Shown here in pieces: positions 54,131 through 61,971 of a stretch of DNA of 64,000 nt (positions are counted from its first letter, which is position 1; every line of letters begins with the position of its first letter). The notes under the pieces were generated by a model. That model was not told the origin of the DNA, did no database searches, and saw nothing but the letters and a program-made list of their open reading frames with translations. This DNA is from DT-111 sp965263225 (GTDB lineage: Bacteria > Bacteroidota > Bacteroidia > Chitinophagales > Saprospiraceae): assembly GCA_965263225.1 (NCBI GenBank), contig CBDHHG010000051.1, positions 310,001-374,000 on the forward strand, given 5' to 3'. The position numbers and the translations under genes are program-made.

Positions 54131-56560
54131 ATGAAAACCGTATTGACTCTTTTCCTTTCCCTATGCCTAATAAGCGTAGGAGCACAATCTGCACGAATAC
54201 AAGGCCAAGTCCAAGATCCTGATGGTGAGGCCGTCATGTTTGCCAATGTAGCACTATTTTCTTCTGTTGATAGTTCCTTGGTTAAGGTGGAAACGACAGA
54301 TGAAACTGGAACCTTCCGTATACTCAATATAGAGGCCGGACAGTACGACCTGCAAATCACTTATGTGGGAGCCGTCGACCTATGGAAGCGAGATATAAAC
54401 CTAGCCTCCAACCAAAACCTTGATCTAGAGATTTTACGTTTCCAAAGCACCGCTGTCGAGTTGACAGAAGCAACGGTAACTGCTACTCGCGCGCTTGTAG
54501 AAATCAAGCCGGATCGCACCGTTTTCAATGTACAAGGAACAATTAATTCCGTGGGCTCAGATGCGATTTCATTACTAAGAAAGGCTCCTGGCGTGACGGT
54601 GGATAACAATGATAATATCAATGTGCTTGGAAGGGCTGGGGTACTGCTGTACGTAGATGGGAAACGCCTACCTTTAACGGGGCAAGATTTGAGCAGTTAC
54701 CTACTAAATCTTCCGGCAGAACAGATTGATCGTATTGATATTATTAGTAATCCTGGAGCTAAGTACGAGGCAGAGGGAAATGCGGGGATCATTGACATTC
54801 GTTTAAAGAAAGATAAAAATCTTGGGGCCAACGGTTCGATTAATTCGACTTATAGCCAGGGAAGATACGGCAAGAGTAACCTCAATGCCAGCGGGAATTT
54901 TCGCAAGAAAAAGCTTAACATCTACGGCTCAGCTGGCCTGTCTGATGCTGCTATTTTCCACAACATGGATTTCGAAAGTACCCAAAATGGGTTGGCGTTG
55001 AGTGAGATTGCCCGGGAGAGGAATGCCTGGCAAACTTATGATTACCGGATAGGGGTAGATTTTTTCCTACACCCACAACACACCCTGGGTTTTCTGGTGA
55101 GTGAACGCCAATTGTACGGAGATCGTCGTTCTCTAAGCCGGATAGGTATTGCGCCAGGAGGCACCCCAAATGCTCTGGATAGTATCTTAGTAGCCAATAC
55201 AACGGCTGAAGATCAAAAGGGGCAGAATACATACAACATCAATTACCGATTTGACAATGCTAAGGGACAGACTTTTAACCTTGACTTGGACTATGGGAAA
55301 TACCGAAATGATAGTGAACGCTTTCAACCCAATCAGTATTTCAACCCAACAGAAGATCAAGTATTGACCGAGATCATCAACACCTTCGATACGCCAACAG
55401 ACATTGATATTTATACTTTTAAAGTAGACTTCGAGGATAATTTATGGGGCGGCCGAATTTCGGCGGGAAGTAAGCTAAGTCGAGTAGTATCAGATAACAG
55501 TTTCTTGGTCTATGATGTATTGGATGGAGCTCCTGCTCGGAATGATGAGCAATCCAATCGCTTTGAGTATACGGAGAATGTATATGCGGGCTACATTAAC
55601 TTTAGTAGAGCTTTGAACAAAAAATTGAACTTCTCAGCTGGCCTACGTGCTGAGCAAACTGACGCCACCGGAGATTTACAAGCTTTCTTGGTAGACAAAC
55701 AAGAACCGCCCGTAGAGCTAAACTATCTAAGCTGGTTCCCCAGTGCAGGCTTGACTTGGCAGGCAGCCCCCAAGCATACTCTGGCCCTGAACTATGGCCG
55801 GAGAATTAATCGGCCGGACTACAATGTGTTAAATCCGTTCAACAACCAATTAAGTCAGCTTTCTTACGAGAAAGGAAATCCTTTCCTAAACCCGGAAATT
55901 GTAAACAATATCGAGTTAGGATACACCCTAGCTTATCGCTATAACTTCAAGATCGGCTATAGCAAAACGACCGATCAAATTACGCGTCTGATCGGACCTG
56001 ATGAATTTGATGATCGCTCCAGTTTTATAACTTGGGAGAACCTAGCTGAGCAATCCATTTATAGCATAAACATTAGTGCTCCAACACAAGTTACCGAAGG
56101 CTGGAGTGCTTATTTTAATGTCAGTGCTTCGCACTTGGACAACCAAGCTGATTACGGGGATGGAGCAGTTGTCGACGTACAGGCTTTTACCTACAGTATC
56201 TATCAACAACATACTATCAAATTACCAAAAGGGTTTACGGGGGAAGTTTCAGGATATTACGCTGGACCTGGCGTATGGGGAGGCGTATTCAAGTACGAAT
56301 CAAATTGGAGTCTGGACATAGGTCTACAGCGGAAGTTCTTGCAAGATAGGCTGAATGTACGCTTGAGTGCCCAGGATTTGTTTTATCAAACTGGTTGGGA
56401 TGGCGTTTCGAGCTTCAATGGCCTGATTTCGGAAGGAAGTGGCCGCTGGGATAGTAGACGGGTAAGCATCAGCTTAAGTTACCTCTTTGGTAATCAAAAT
56501 GTAAAATCTAGAAAGCGCCAGACAGGCCTGCAAGATGAGGCTGGACGTGTATCCCAATGA
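54131..56560 (+). CDS. Outer-membrane beta-barrel receptor, TonB-dependent type
   Basis: An 809-residue outer membrane protein. Signal peptide to about residue 19 (VGAQSA), a carboxypeptidase-regulatory-like domain (about 22-105, IQGQVQDPDGEAVMFANVALFS), a plug domain (about 125-235, RKAPGVTVDNNDNINVLGR, LLYVDGKRLPL, ISNPGAKYEAEGNAGIIDIRLKK) and a barrel of the OMP_b-brl_3 type to the end, with strand NYGRRINRPDYNVLNPF typical of this subfamily. It probably imports an unknown ligand; the following DUF1080 and cytochrome genes suggest a sugar. Strong terminators follow at 56584-56657, so it is likely a separate transcript. Confidence 0.88.
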   Translation: MKTVLTLFLSLCLISVGAQSARIQGQVQDPDGEAVMFANVALFSSVDSSLVKVETTDETGTFRILNIEAGQYDLQITYVGAVDLWKRDINLASNQNLDLEILRFQSTAVELTEATVTATRALVEIKPDRTVFNVQGTINSVGSDAISLLRKAPGVTVDNNDNINVLGRAGVLLYVDGKRLPLTGQDLSSYLLNLPAEQIDRIDIISNPGAKYEAEGNAGIIDIRLKKDKNLGANGSINSTYSQGRYGKSNLNASGNFRKKKLNIYGSAGLSDAAIFHNMDFESTQNGLALSEIARERNAWQTYDYRIGVDFFLHPQHTLGFLVSERQLYGDRRSLSRIGIAPGGTPNALDSILVANTTAEDQKGQNTYNINYRFDNAKGQTFNLDLDYGKYRNDSERFQPNQYFNPTEDQVLTEIINTFDTPTDIDIYTFKVDFEDNLWGGRISAGSKLSRVVSDNSFLVYDVLDGAPARNDEQSNRFEYTENVYAGYINFSRALNKKLNFSAGLRAEQTDATGDLQAFLVDKQEPPVELNYLSWFPSAGLTWQAAPKHTLALNYGRRINRPDYNVLNPFNNQLSQLSYEKGNPFLNPEIVNNIELGYTLAYRYNFKIGYSKTTDQITRLIGPDEFDDRSSFITWENLAEQSIYSINISAPTQVTEGWSAYFNVSASHLDNQADYGDGAVVDVQAFTYSIYQQHTIKLPKGFTGEVSGYYAGPGVWGGVFKYESNWSLDIGLQRKFLQDRLNVRLSAQDLFYQTGWDGVSSFNGLISEGSGRWDSRRVSISLSYLFGNQNVKSRKRQTGLQDEAGRVSQ

Positions 56561-56583
56561 TGCTTTTTAGATGATTGGTCTCC

Positions 56584-56631
56584 AAGCCGAGCTGGGAAGA
56601 AACAAGATCGACTTCCTGGCTCGGCTTTTTT
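56584..56631 (+). terminator. Intrinsic terminator after beta-barrel receptor gene
   Basis: Arms AAGCCGAGCTGGGAAG (56584-56599) and CTTCCTGGCTCGGCTT (56612-56627) pair in 14 of 16 positions with a 12-base loop, followed directly by a six-T run ending at 56631. It begins 24 bases after the receptor stop. Canonical structure. Confidence 0.88.
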
Positions 56632-56633
56632 AT

Positions 56634-56657
56634 GGGCAGCTCTTCCTGCCCCTTTTT
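56634..56657 (+). terminator. Second, shorter terminator hairpin
   Basis: GGGCAG (56634-56639) pairs with CTGCCC (56646-56651) over a 6-base loop, followed by C and a five-T run. It lies directly after the main terminator, forming a tandem pair. Confidence 0.55.
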
Positions 56658-56791
56658 CTCTACTTTGGAACAATCCCCTTTGCCATTTTTTATCTCAAAA
56701 AGTGAGAAAATCATGGTGCTTCCCTCTTTGCAAATGTTATTTTCGCTGCTTAAATAAGATTTGCAAATTCGAAATACCGACTACAACTATC

Positions 56792-58717
56792 ATGAAGAAG
56801 ACACTATTAGCCAGTCTTTTGATTTTCTCCAGTTTTATGGTATGGGGACAATCCAAAGATTGGACAACCGTAGACCTAAAAGATTTATCCGCCTTTCAGG
56901 ATCAAGCGGGTAACTGGAAAATCATAGGAGATATCCTCGTGAACCCGAGAGTGGATATTCACGAGAAATCAGAACCACCGCCAGTTGCGGTGACTAAGAA
57001 AAAGAAAAAAAAGAAGCGCAAGAAGCAGCTTGAGCAAGAACTACCACCTGCACCTCAACCACCGAAGGCTGTAGAAACTACTCCTGGCACCGGAATTCTG
57101 CTAAACGAAAACACGGAAAGTCTTAAGGATCATTTGCTCACTTCCTGGGAACATGGAGACATCCTCTTGGAAATGGAAGTAATGATCCCCAAAGGCTCCA
57201 ATTCTGGCGTGTATCTACAAGGTCGCTACGAGCTTCAGCTCCTAGATAGTTGGGGAAAAGCTAAAGCATCATCCTATGACCTTGGAGGAATTCACCGCAA
57301 CTGGGAAAAAGAAAAGGGCAAGATTTATATGGGGAAAGCTCCATTGAGCAATGCTGCAAAAGCACCTGGACTTTGGCAGCGTTTAACCATCGCCTTCAAG
57401 GCTCCTAAATTCAATTCTCAAGGCCAAAAAGTTGCTAATGCTCGATTCGTCTATGTTGACTTGAATGGAATTCGTATCCATGAGAATGTCGAAGTTCCGC
57501 TACCTACTGGAGGGCCCATTGAAAAGAAGGAGGTCGCTAAAGGGCCACTAATGATTCAGGGAGACCATGGTACGGTTGCTTTCAGAAACATTCGCTACAA
57601 GCAATTGCAAGAAAATGACCTTAGACTTGAAGACCTCACTTACCAATACTACGGTGGAGAGCAGCCAAATATTGATGCACTGTATAAAGAGGAGGGATCA
57701 AGAACAGGAGAACTAGCCGTATTGACGACGGAAGTGGGAGAATTAGATGATCGATTTGCCATCATGTACACTGGGCAACTGATGGCTCCCGAAAAAGGCA
57801 CTTATCCTATCCGAATAAATTATAGAGGTAGCATACGTTTGAGAGTGGGAAACAAGGTGATCAGCAAAGATTATCAAGGTAATGGCCGGACGACCTTTAA
57901 CGTCCTCTTACGTAAGGGGGCGAACGACTTTGAACTGACCTATTACAAGAATGAACCCTGGTGGAATCCCATGCTTGGATTATATGACATGGGCTCCTTC
58001 CCAAGACCTATCCCGGGAACTAGTGCGGTAGCGAGTTCTGCACGTCGCAATGGCCCAATCTACGTCAAGGTGACAGATCAGCCAAGACTATTGCGCGCCT
58101 TTTTAGACTTTGACCGTGATAGAAAACAACGGCTAACCCATACCATAGGAGTTGGAACCGTATCAGGTGTACATTATGTGTACGACACCAAAGCGGGAAA
58201 CCTGGCTTGCTCCTGGCGAGGGTCCTTTGTTGATGCTACTCCGATGTGGAACAATCGTGGCGATGGCTCATTTCGACCTAGAGGTGCGGTCAATTATTTG
58301 TTTACCGGGCACTCTTTTGGTGTTTTAACGGATGAAAATGCAGCCTTCCCTAGTGGATTGGATGAGCGAGATGACTTCAAAAATATAGGGTACGAAATCG
58401 ATGAGTCAACGGGTTTACCCCGCTTTCAATACGAGCTAAAGGGGATGACGATTAACGACTTTGTACAACCCACCTCAATGTCTACCGGCTTGACGAGAAA
58501 GCTGGAGATTAATAACCTTGGAACCGATAAGCTTTGGCTGAAGCTGGCCGAAGGTAAAGAGATTGTCGAAGTGGAAAAGGGTTTGTTTGTAATCGATCAG
58601 CGTTATTACATTTCTACAGAGGAAGCGGTTGCACTCAGGATTCGAAGGCAGGGCGAAAAAATGGAGTTAATTTGCCCGCTGGAGAGTGACTCGTTTAGTT
58701 ATACTTTAAATTGGTAA
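56792..58717 (+). CDS. DUF1080 (3-keto-disaccharide hydrolase-type) and PA14-domain exported protein
   Basis: A 641-residue exported protein starting at ATG 56792, where a Sec signal follows (MKKTLLASLLIFSSFMVWGQ); an upstream GTG in frame gives an implausible N-terminus. After a Lys-run linker (residues about 67-77, within KKKKKKRKK) the DUF1080 lamin-G-like domain runs to about 270: HGDILLEMEVMIPKGSNSGVYLQGRYELQLLDSWG, GGIHRNW and VYVDLNGIRIHENVEV. Residues about 275-410 resemble PA14 (GQLMAPEKGTYPIRINYRGSIRLRVG). The remaining beta-rich part is unassigned. DUF1080 proteins include 3-keto-glycoside hydrolases, so a role in sugar breakdown is likely. It is the first gene of a pair with the cytochrome protein (17 bases between). 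Confidence 0.8.
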   Translation: MKKTLLASLLIFSSFMVWGQSKDWTTVDLKDLSAFQDQAGNWKIIGDILVNPRVDIHEKSEPPPVAVTKKKKKKKRKKQLEQELPPAPQPPKAVETTPGTGILLNENTESLKDHLLTSWEHGDILLEMEVMIPKGSNSGVYLQGRYELQLLDSWGKAKASSYDLGGIHRNWEKEKGKIYMGKAPLSNAAKAPGLWQRLTIAFKAPKFNSQGQKVANARFVYVDLNGIRIHENVEVPLPTGGPIEKKEVAKGPLMIQGDHGTVAFRNIRYKQLQENDLRLEDLTYQYYGGEQPNIDALYKEEGSRTGELAVLTTEVGELDDRFAIMYTGQLMAPEKGTYPIRINYRGSIRLRVGNKVISKDYQGNGRTTFNVLLRKGANDFELTYYKNEPWWNPMLGLYDMGSFPRPIPGTSAVASSARRNGPIYVKVTDQPRLLRAFLDFDRDRKQRLTHTIGVGTVSGVHYVYDTKAGNLACSWRGSFVDATPMWNNRGDGSFRPRGAVNYLFTGHSFGVLTDENAAFPSGLDERDDFKNIGYEIDESTGLPRFQYELKGMTINDFVQPTSMSTGLTRKLEINNLGTDKLWLKLAEGKEIVEVEKGLFVIDQRYYISTEEAVALRIRRQGEKMELICPLESDSFSYTLNW

Positions 58718-58734
58718 TAGAAAGCTGTAACATC

Positions 58735-60693
58735 ATGAATATCAAATATATATTGTCCATAATTTATCTTTTAATAACATTCACAGCAGTTGCTCAAGAT
58801 ACGGAGCGGCTGCCTAGAGAATCTGATTACTACAAAATAGTGACCTTACCTATTCCGGAAGGAATCTTATTGGAAGTAGGAGGTATGGCAACTTTAGCAG
58901 ATGGAAGGGTAGTACTTTGTACACGAAGGGGAGATGTTTGGATGGTGGAGAACCCGGATATGTACGAAGGGCAAGCCCCTAAGTTTACCCTATTCGCCCA
59001 GGGTTTGCACGAACCTCTTGGTCTGGCTGCTCGTGATAATTCGATTTACATCGCTCAACGTGGAGAGTTGACCAAGCTCTCAGATGTTAATGGCGATGGG
59101 GTGGCTGATCAATATCATACCGTCTTTGACTGGCCCTTATCCGGCCATTACCACGAGTACAGTTATGGCCCTAAATTTATGCCAGATGGTAGCATGATCG
59201 TTACTGGCAATGTGGCTTTCGGTAATGAAGAATGGTGGCGTGGAGAGAGTCGAGTGCCTTGGAGAGGATGGGCTATGCAGATTACTGAAGATGGAGAAAT
59301 GAAGCCATGGGCTACCGGTATGCGATCTCCCTGTGGTTTGGGCATTTTTGATGGCGAATTCTTTTACACTGATAACCAAGGGGACTGGATGGGTTCTGGA
59401 GGTATTTGGCATGTGCAACGAGGGAGCTTTACCGGACACCCTGCTGGTTTGAAGTGGGCTGGTGAAGAAAATTCTCCAGTTAAACTAACCGCAGATCAAT
59501 TTTATGCAAAAGTCGATAAGCGTCAAATTAAGAGAAATGGCCGTTACGTCAAACCAGATAATATCCTCAATGAAGAAAACCCGGACCTACTGTATGAGGT
59601 AAAGAAAGAATTTCCTGAGATTCAGTTACCTGCCGTATGGCTGCCACATGGGGTATTGGGTATATCCAATTCAGAAATCCTGGAGGATCAAACTGAGGGC
59701 GCTTTCGGACCTTTTGCCGGACAATTGTTTGTTGGAGATCAAGGCCAAAGTAAGATTATGCGGGTAAATTTGGAGAAGGTAAATGGAACTTATCAAGGTG
59801 TAGCCTTCGATTTCCGTTCCGGCTTCCAATCTGGCGTTTTGCGGATGACCTGGGGTAAAGATGGCTCTATGTATGTCGGTGAAACAAACCGAGGATGGGG
59901 TAGTGCAGGAGACCGTACAGCAGGTCTGGAGAGACTGATCTGGAGTGGAAAAACACCTTTTGAGATGAAAACAGTTCGAGCCAAATCCGATGGCTTTGAA
60001 ATCGAATTCACAGAAAAGGTAGATCCGGACTTAGCTAAAGATCTGGACAACTATGGCGGCCGTAGCTACGTCTACAAGTATCATCCCGTATACGGTAGTC
60101 CAACGATCAAATCGGATAGCCTTCGAATCACTGGAGTAAAGCTGAGTCAGGATGGTAAAAAAGTGCGGGTAAAGGTTGACAACTTACGCCAGTACTTTGT
60201 ACATGAATTGAGCGTTTTCGGTCTTAGAAGTGCAAAAGACAGTACTGCGGTTTTGCATCCTATGGCTTATTACACTTTAAACGAAATTCCAAGGGGAGAT
60301 GCTTTAACGGGGGGAGACTGGTCTACCTTCCGATCTTCTGTATTGAGAGCTGAGCAGTTAAGAAAGGAGCGAAAGAAGTTGGGTGCTAAAGCCAAGCAGA
60401 AGACTAAGCCGACAGTAGCGGCAAAGGTCAATAAAGTTCCAACCTATGCAGAAATTCAGCCGCTTTTGGTCAAGAATACTTGCACCGCTTGCCACCAGCC
60501 TAGTAAAAGACAAATAGGGCCTGCCTTTAAGGAAATTGCCAAGCGCAATTATTCTGTGGAGCGTATCGTAGAGTTGATCTATAATCCAGAACCGGAGAAC
60601 TGGCCGGGTTATGCTACGCCTATGGCTCCTATGCCGCAGGTGCCACGCACAGATGCAACTAAGATCGCGCAGTGGATTCGGTCTTTGAAGTAA
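58735..60693 (+). CDS. Exported beta-propeller dehydrogenase-like protein with C-terminal cytochrome c
   Basis: A 652-residue protein starting at ATG 58735 with a Sec signal (MNIKYILSIIYLLITFTAVAQ); an upstream TTG would overlap the preceding gene. Residues about 25-390 look like a PQQ/sorbosone-dehydrogenase-type beta-propeller (GGMATLADGRVVLCTRRGDVW, GLAARDNSIYIAQRGELTKL, LFVGDQGQSKIMRV, SMYVGETNRGWG). The last 90 residues are a cytochrome c domain with haem site CTACH (near 578-582) and a methionine-rich ligand loop (MAPMPQVP). It would oxidise a sugar or related alcohol in the periplasm and pass electrons to haem. It partners the DUF1080 protein. Cofactor identity (PQQ or none) is not evident. 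Confidence 0.8.
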   Translation: MNIKYILSIIYLLITFTAVAQDTERLPRESDYYKIVTLPIPEGILLEVGGMATLADGRVVLCTRRGDVWMVENPDMYEGQAPKFTLFAQGLHEPLGLAARDNSIYIAQRGELTKLSDVNGDGVADQYHTVFDWPLSGHYHEYSYGPKFMPDGSMIVTGNVAFGNEEWWRGESRVPWRGWAMQITEDGEMKPWATGMRSPCGLGIFDGEFFYTDNQGDWMGSGGIWHVQRGSFTGHPAGLKWAGEENSPVKLTADQFYAKVDKRQIKRNGRYVKPDNILNEENPDLLYEVKKEFPEIQLPAVWLPHGVLGISNSEILEDQTEGAFGPFAGQLFVGDQGQSKIMRVNLEKVNGTYQGVAFDFRSGFQSGVLRMTWGKDGSMYVGETNRGWGSAGDRTAGLERLIWSGKTPFEMKTVRAKSDGFEIEFTEKVDPDLAKDLDNYGGRSYVYKYHPVYGSPTIKSDSLRITGVKLSQDGKKVRVKVDNLRQYFVHELSVFGLRSAKDSTAVLHPMAYYTLNEIPRGDALTGGDWSTFRSSVLRAEQLRKERKKLGAKAKQKTKPTVAAKVNKVPTYAEIQPLLVKNTCTACHQPSKRQIGPAFKEIAKRNYSVERIVELIYNPEPENWPGYATPMAPMPQVPRTDATKIAQWIRSLK

Positions 60694-60720
60694 ATACGGT
60701 TATTAAGAGAAAGTAAGTAG

Positions 60721-60753
60721 AGCCCCATGCGAGAAATGTACTTGCATGGGGCT
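60721..60753. terminator. Hairpin between convergent genes
   Basis: Perfect 10-base arms AGCCCCATGC (60721-60730) and GCATGGGGCT (60744-60753) with a 13-base loop, 28 bases after the cytochrome gene stop and before the end of the convergent isomerase gene at 60840. No T run follows, but position and stem strength fit a terminator used from both sides. Confidence 0.55.
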
Positions 60754-60839
60754 ACATGGGAACAGTGATAGCTCTTCCATCCCTAGTCTAATTTTTAGTT
60801 AGCAGAGCGAGGATAATCTAGATCACTGGCGGATTATTG

Positions 60840-61832
60840 TCACATACTACTCCCAAGGCGTTCGAGTAAAGCCTTGGTGGCCCTGATTCCGTCTGGTTCG
60901 GTCAATCTCATCCCCTCATATTCGATACCAATATATCCAGAATACCCTGCCGCTTTGACGATATCCAACATTTTTTGGTAATCAATAATGGTCTCATTTC
61001 CTTCGGCATCAAAGTCATAAGACTTAGCACTCACCCCTTTGGCATATGGCATCATCTCCTTCACTCCCAGGTAACGATCATAAGCCTCTTCACAATCATT
61101 GTTTTGCGTACTTCCCCATTTTTTCGCTGTACAGAAATTACCGAAATCGGGTAAAGTCCCACAGTTATCCATGTTGATTTGCTCAATTACATTCGCTACC
61201 CATTTAGCATCTGAGGAAAATAGACCATGATTTTCAATGACAACATTGATGTTTTCTTGTTTGGCATATTCAGCCAATTTACCTAATCCATCAACCAAAG
61301 CCGTGCCGACTGCTTCTCTAGTACCATCCCCAAAAGCATTGATTCGAATGGAATGTCCTTCCAAGAGTTTTGTGGCATTAACCCATTTGTAGTGATTTTC
61401 AACTGCCTGTTGTCTTGCAGCTGCATCTGGGTCACCTAAATCTCCCTCCTCGTCCACCATGACCAACAGGTTTTTTACGCCTAAATCCCTTGCTCTACGG
61501 TTTAAATCTAGGAAGTAGGAATCTTTGCCAGCATGTTCAAGATATAGGCTGCTGACATATTCGATGGCAGAAATATCATAATCTTCCTTTGCAATCTTAG
61601 CAAAATCCTCCACTTGCAGTTCACCAGTCTTGAAGGCTCGATTAAGTGACCATTGGGCTAGGGAAATCTTGAAAAACAATTCGTTAGATACTGGTTGATC
61701 AGGTTCAGTCATTTTTTCTGATTCTTTGTTGGACGATGCCCCGCCACATGCCCAGGTATTTAGCAGTGCGAGGGAGGGTAGAGCATAGACACTATGCTTA
61801 AGAAATCTTCTTCTGTTTGTTAGTGGATTCAT
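60840..61832 (-). CDS. Sugar phosphate isomerase/epimerase family lipoprotein
   Basis: A 330-residue xylose-isomerase-like TIM-barrel protein. The N-terminus combines a twin-arginine signal (RRRFLKHSVYALPSLALL) with a lipobox (NTWAC, C29). Barrel marks: AQWSLNRAFKTGEL, ISAIEYVSSLYLEH, NVVIENHGLFSSD with the Glu ligand, LPDFGNFC, KGVSAKSYDFD and IGIEYEGMRL. Such proteins isomerise or epimerise sugars or keto sugars; related exported members occur with DUF1080 proteins and Gfo/Idh-type oxidoreductases. Convergent with the cytochrome gene and divergent from the VPS10-like gene. Confidence 0.86.
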   Translation of the reverse strand: MNPLTNRRRFLKHSVYALPSLALLNTWACGGASSNKESEKMTEPDQPVSNELFFKISLAQWSLNRAFKTGELQVEDFAKIAKEDYDISAIEYVSSLYLEHAGKDSYFLDLNRRARDLGVKNLLVMVDEEGDLGDPDAAARQQAVENHYKWVNATKLLEGHSIRINAFGDGTREAVGTALVDGLGKLAEYAKQENINVVIENHGLFSSDAKWVANVIEQINMDNCGTLPDFGNFCTAKKWGSTQNNDCEEAYDRYLGVKEMMPYAKGVSAKSYDFDAEGNETIIDYQKMLDIVKAAGYSGYIGIEYEGMRLTEPDGIRATKALLERLGSSM

Positions 61833-61971
61833 ATTTTTTCAATTAGGAGACTTAAGATACGAATCTAGGCGATTTTGCCAGATGTGCTTACTAATCTCTC
61901 GCAAGATCTTCACTAGGTTAGCTGCAAACATTTCTTATTTTAGGTGCTCGTTTCACAAATGTCAAAAAAAT

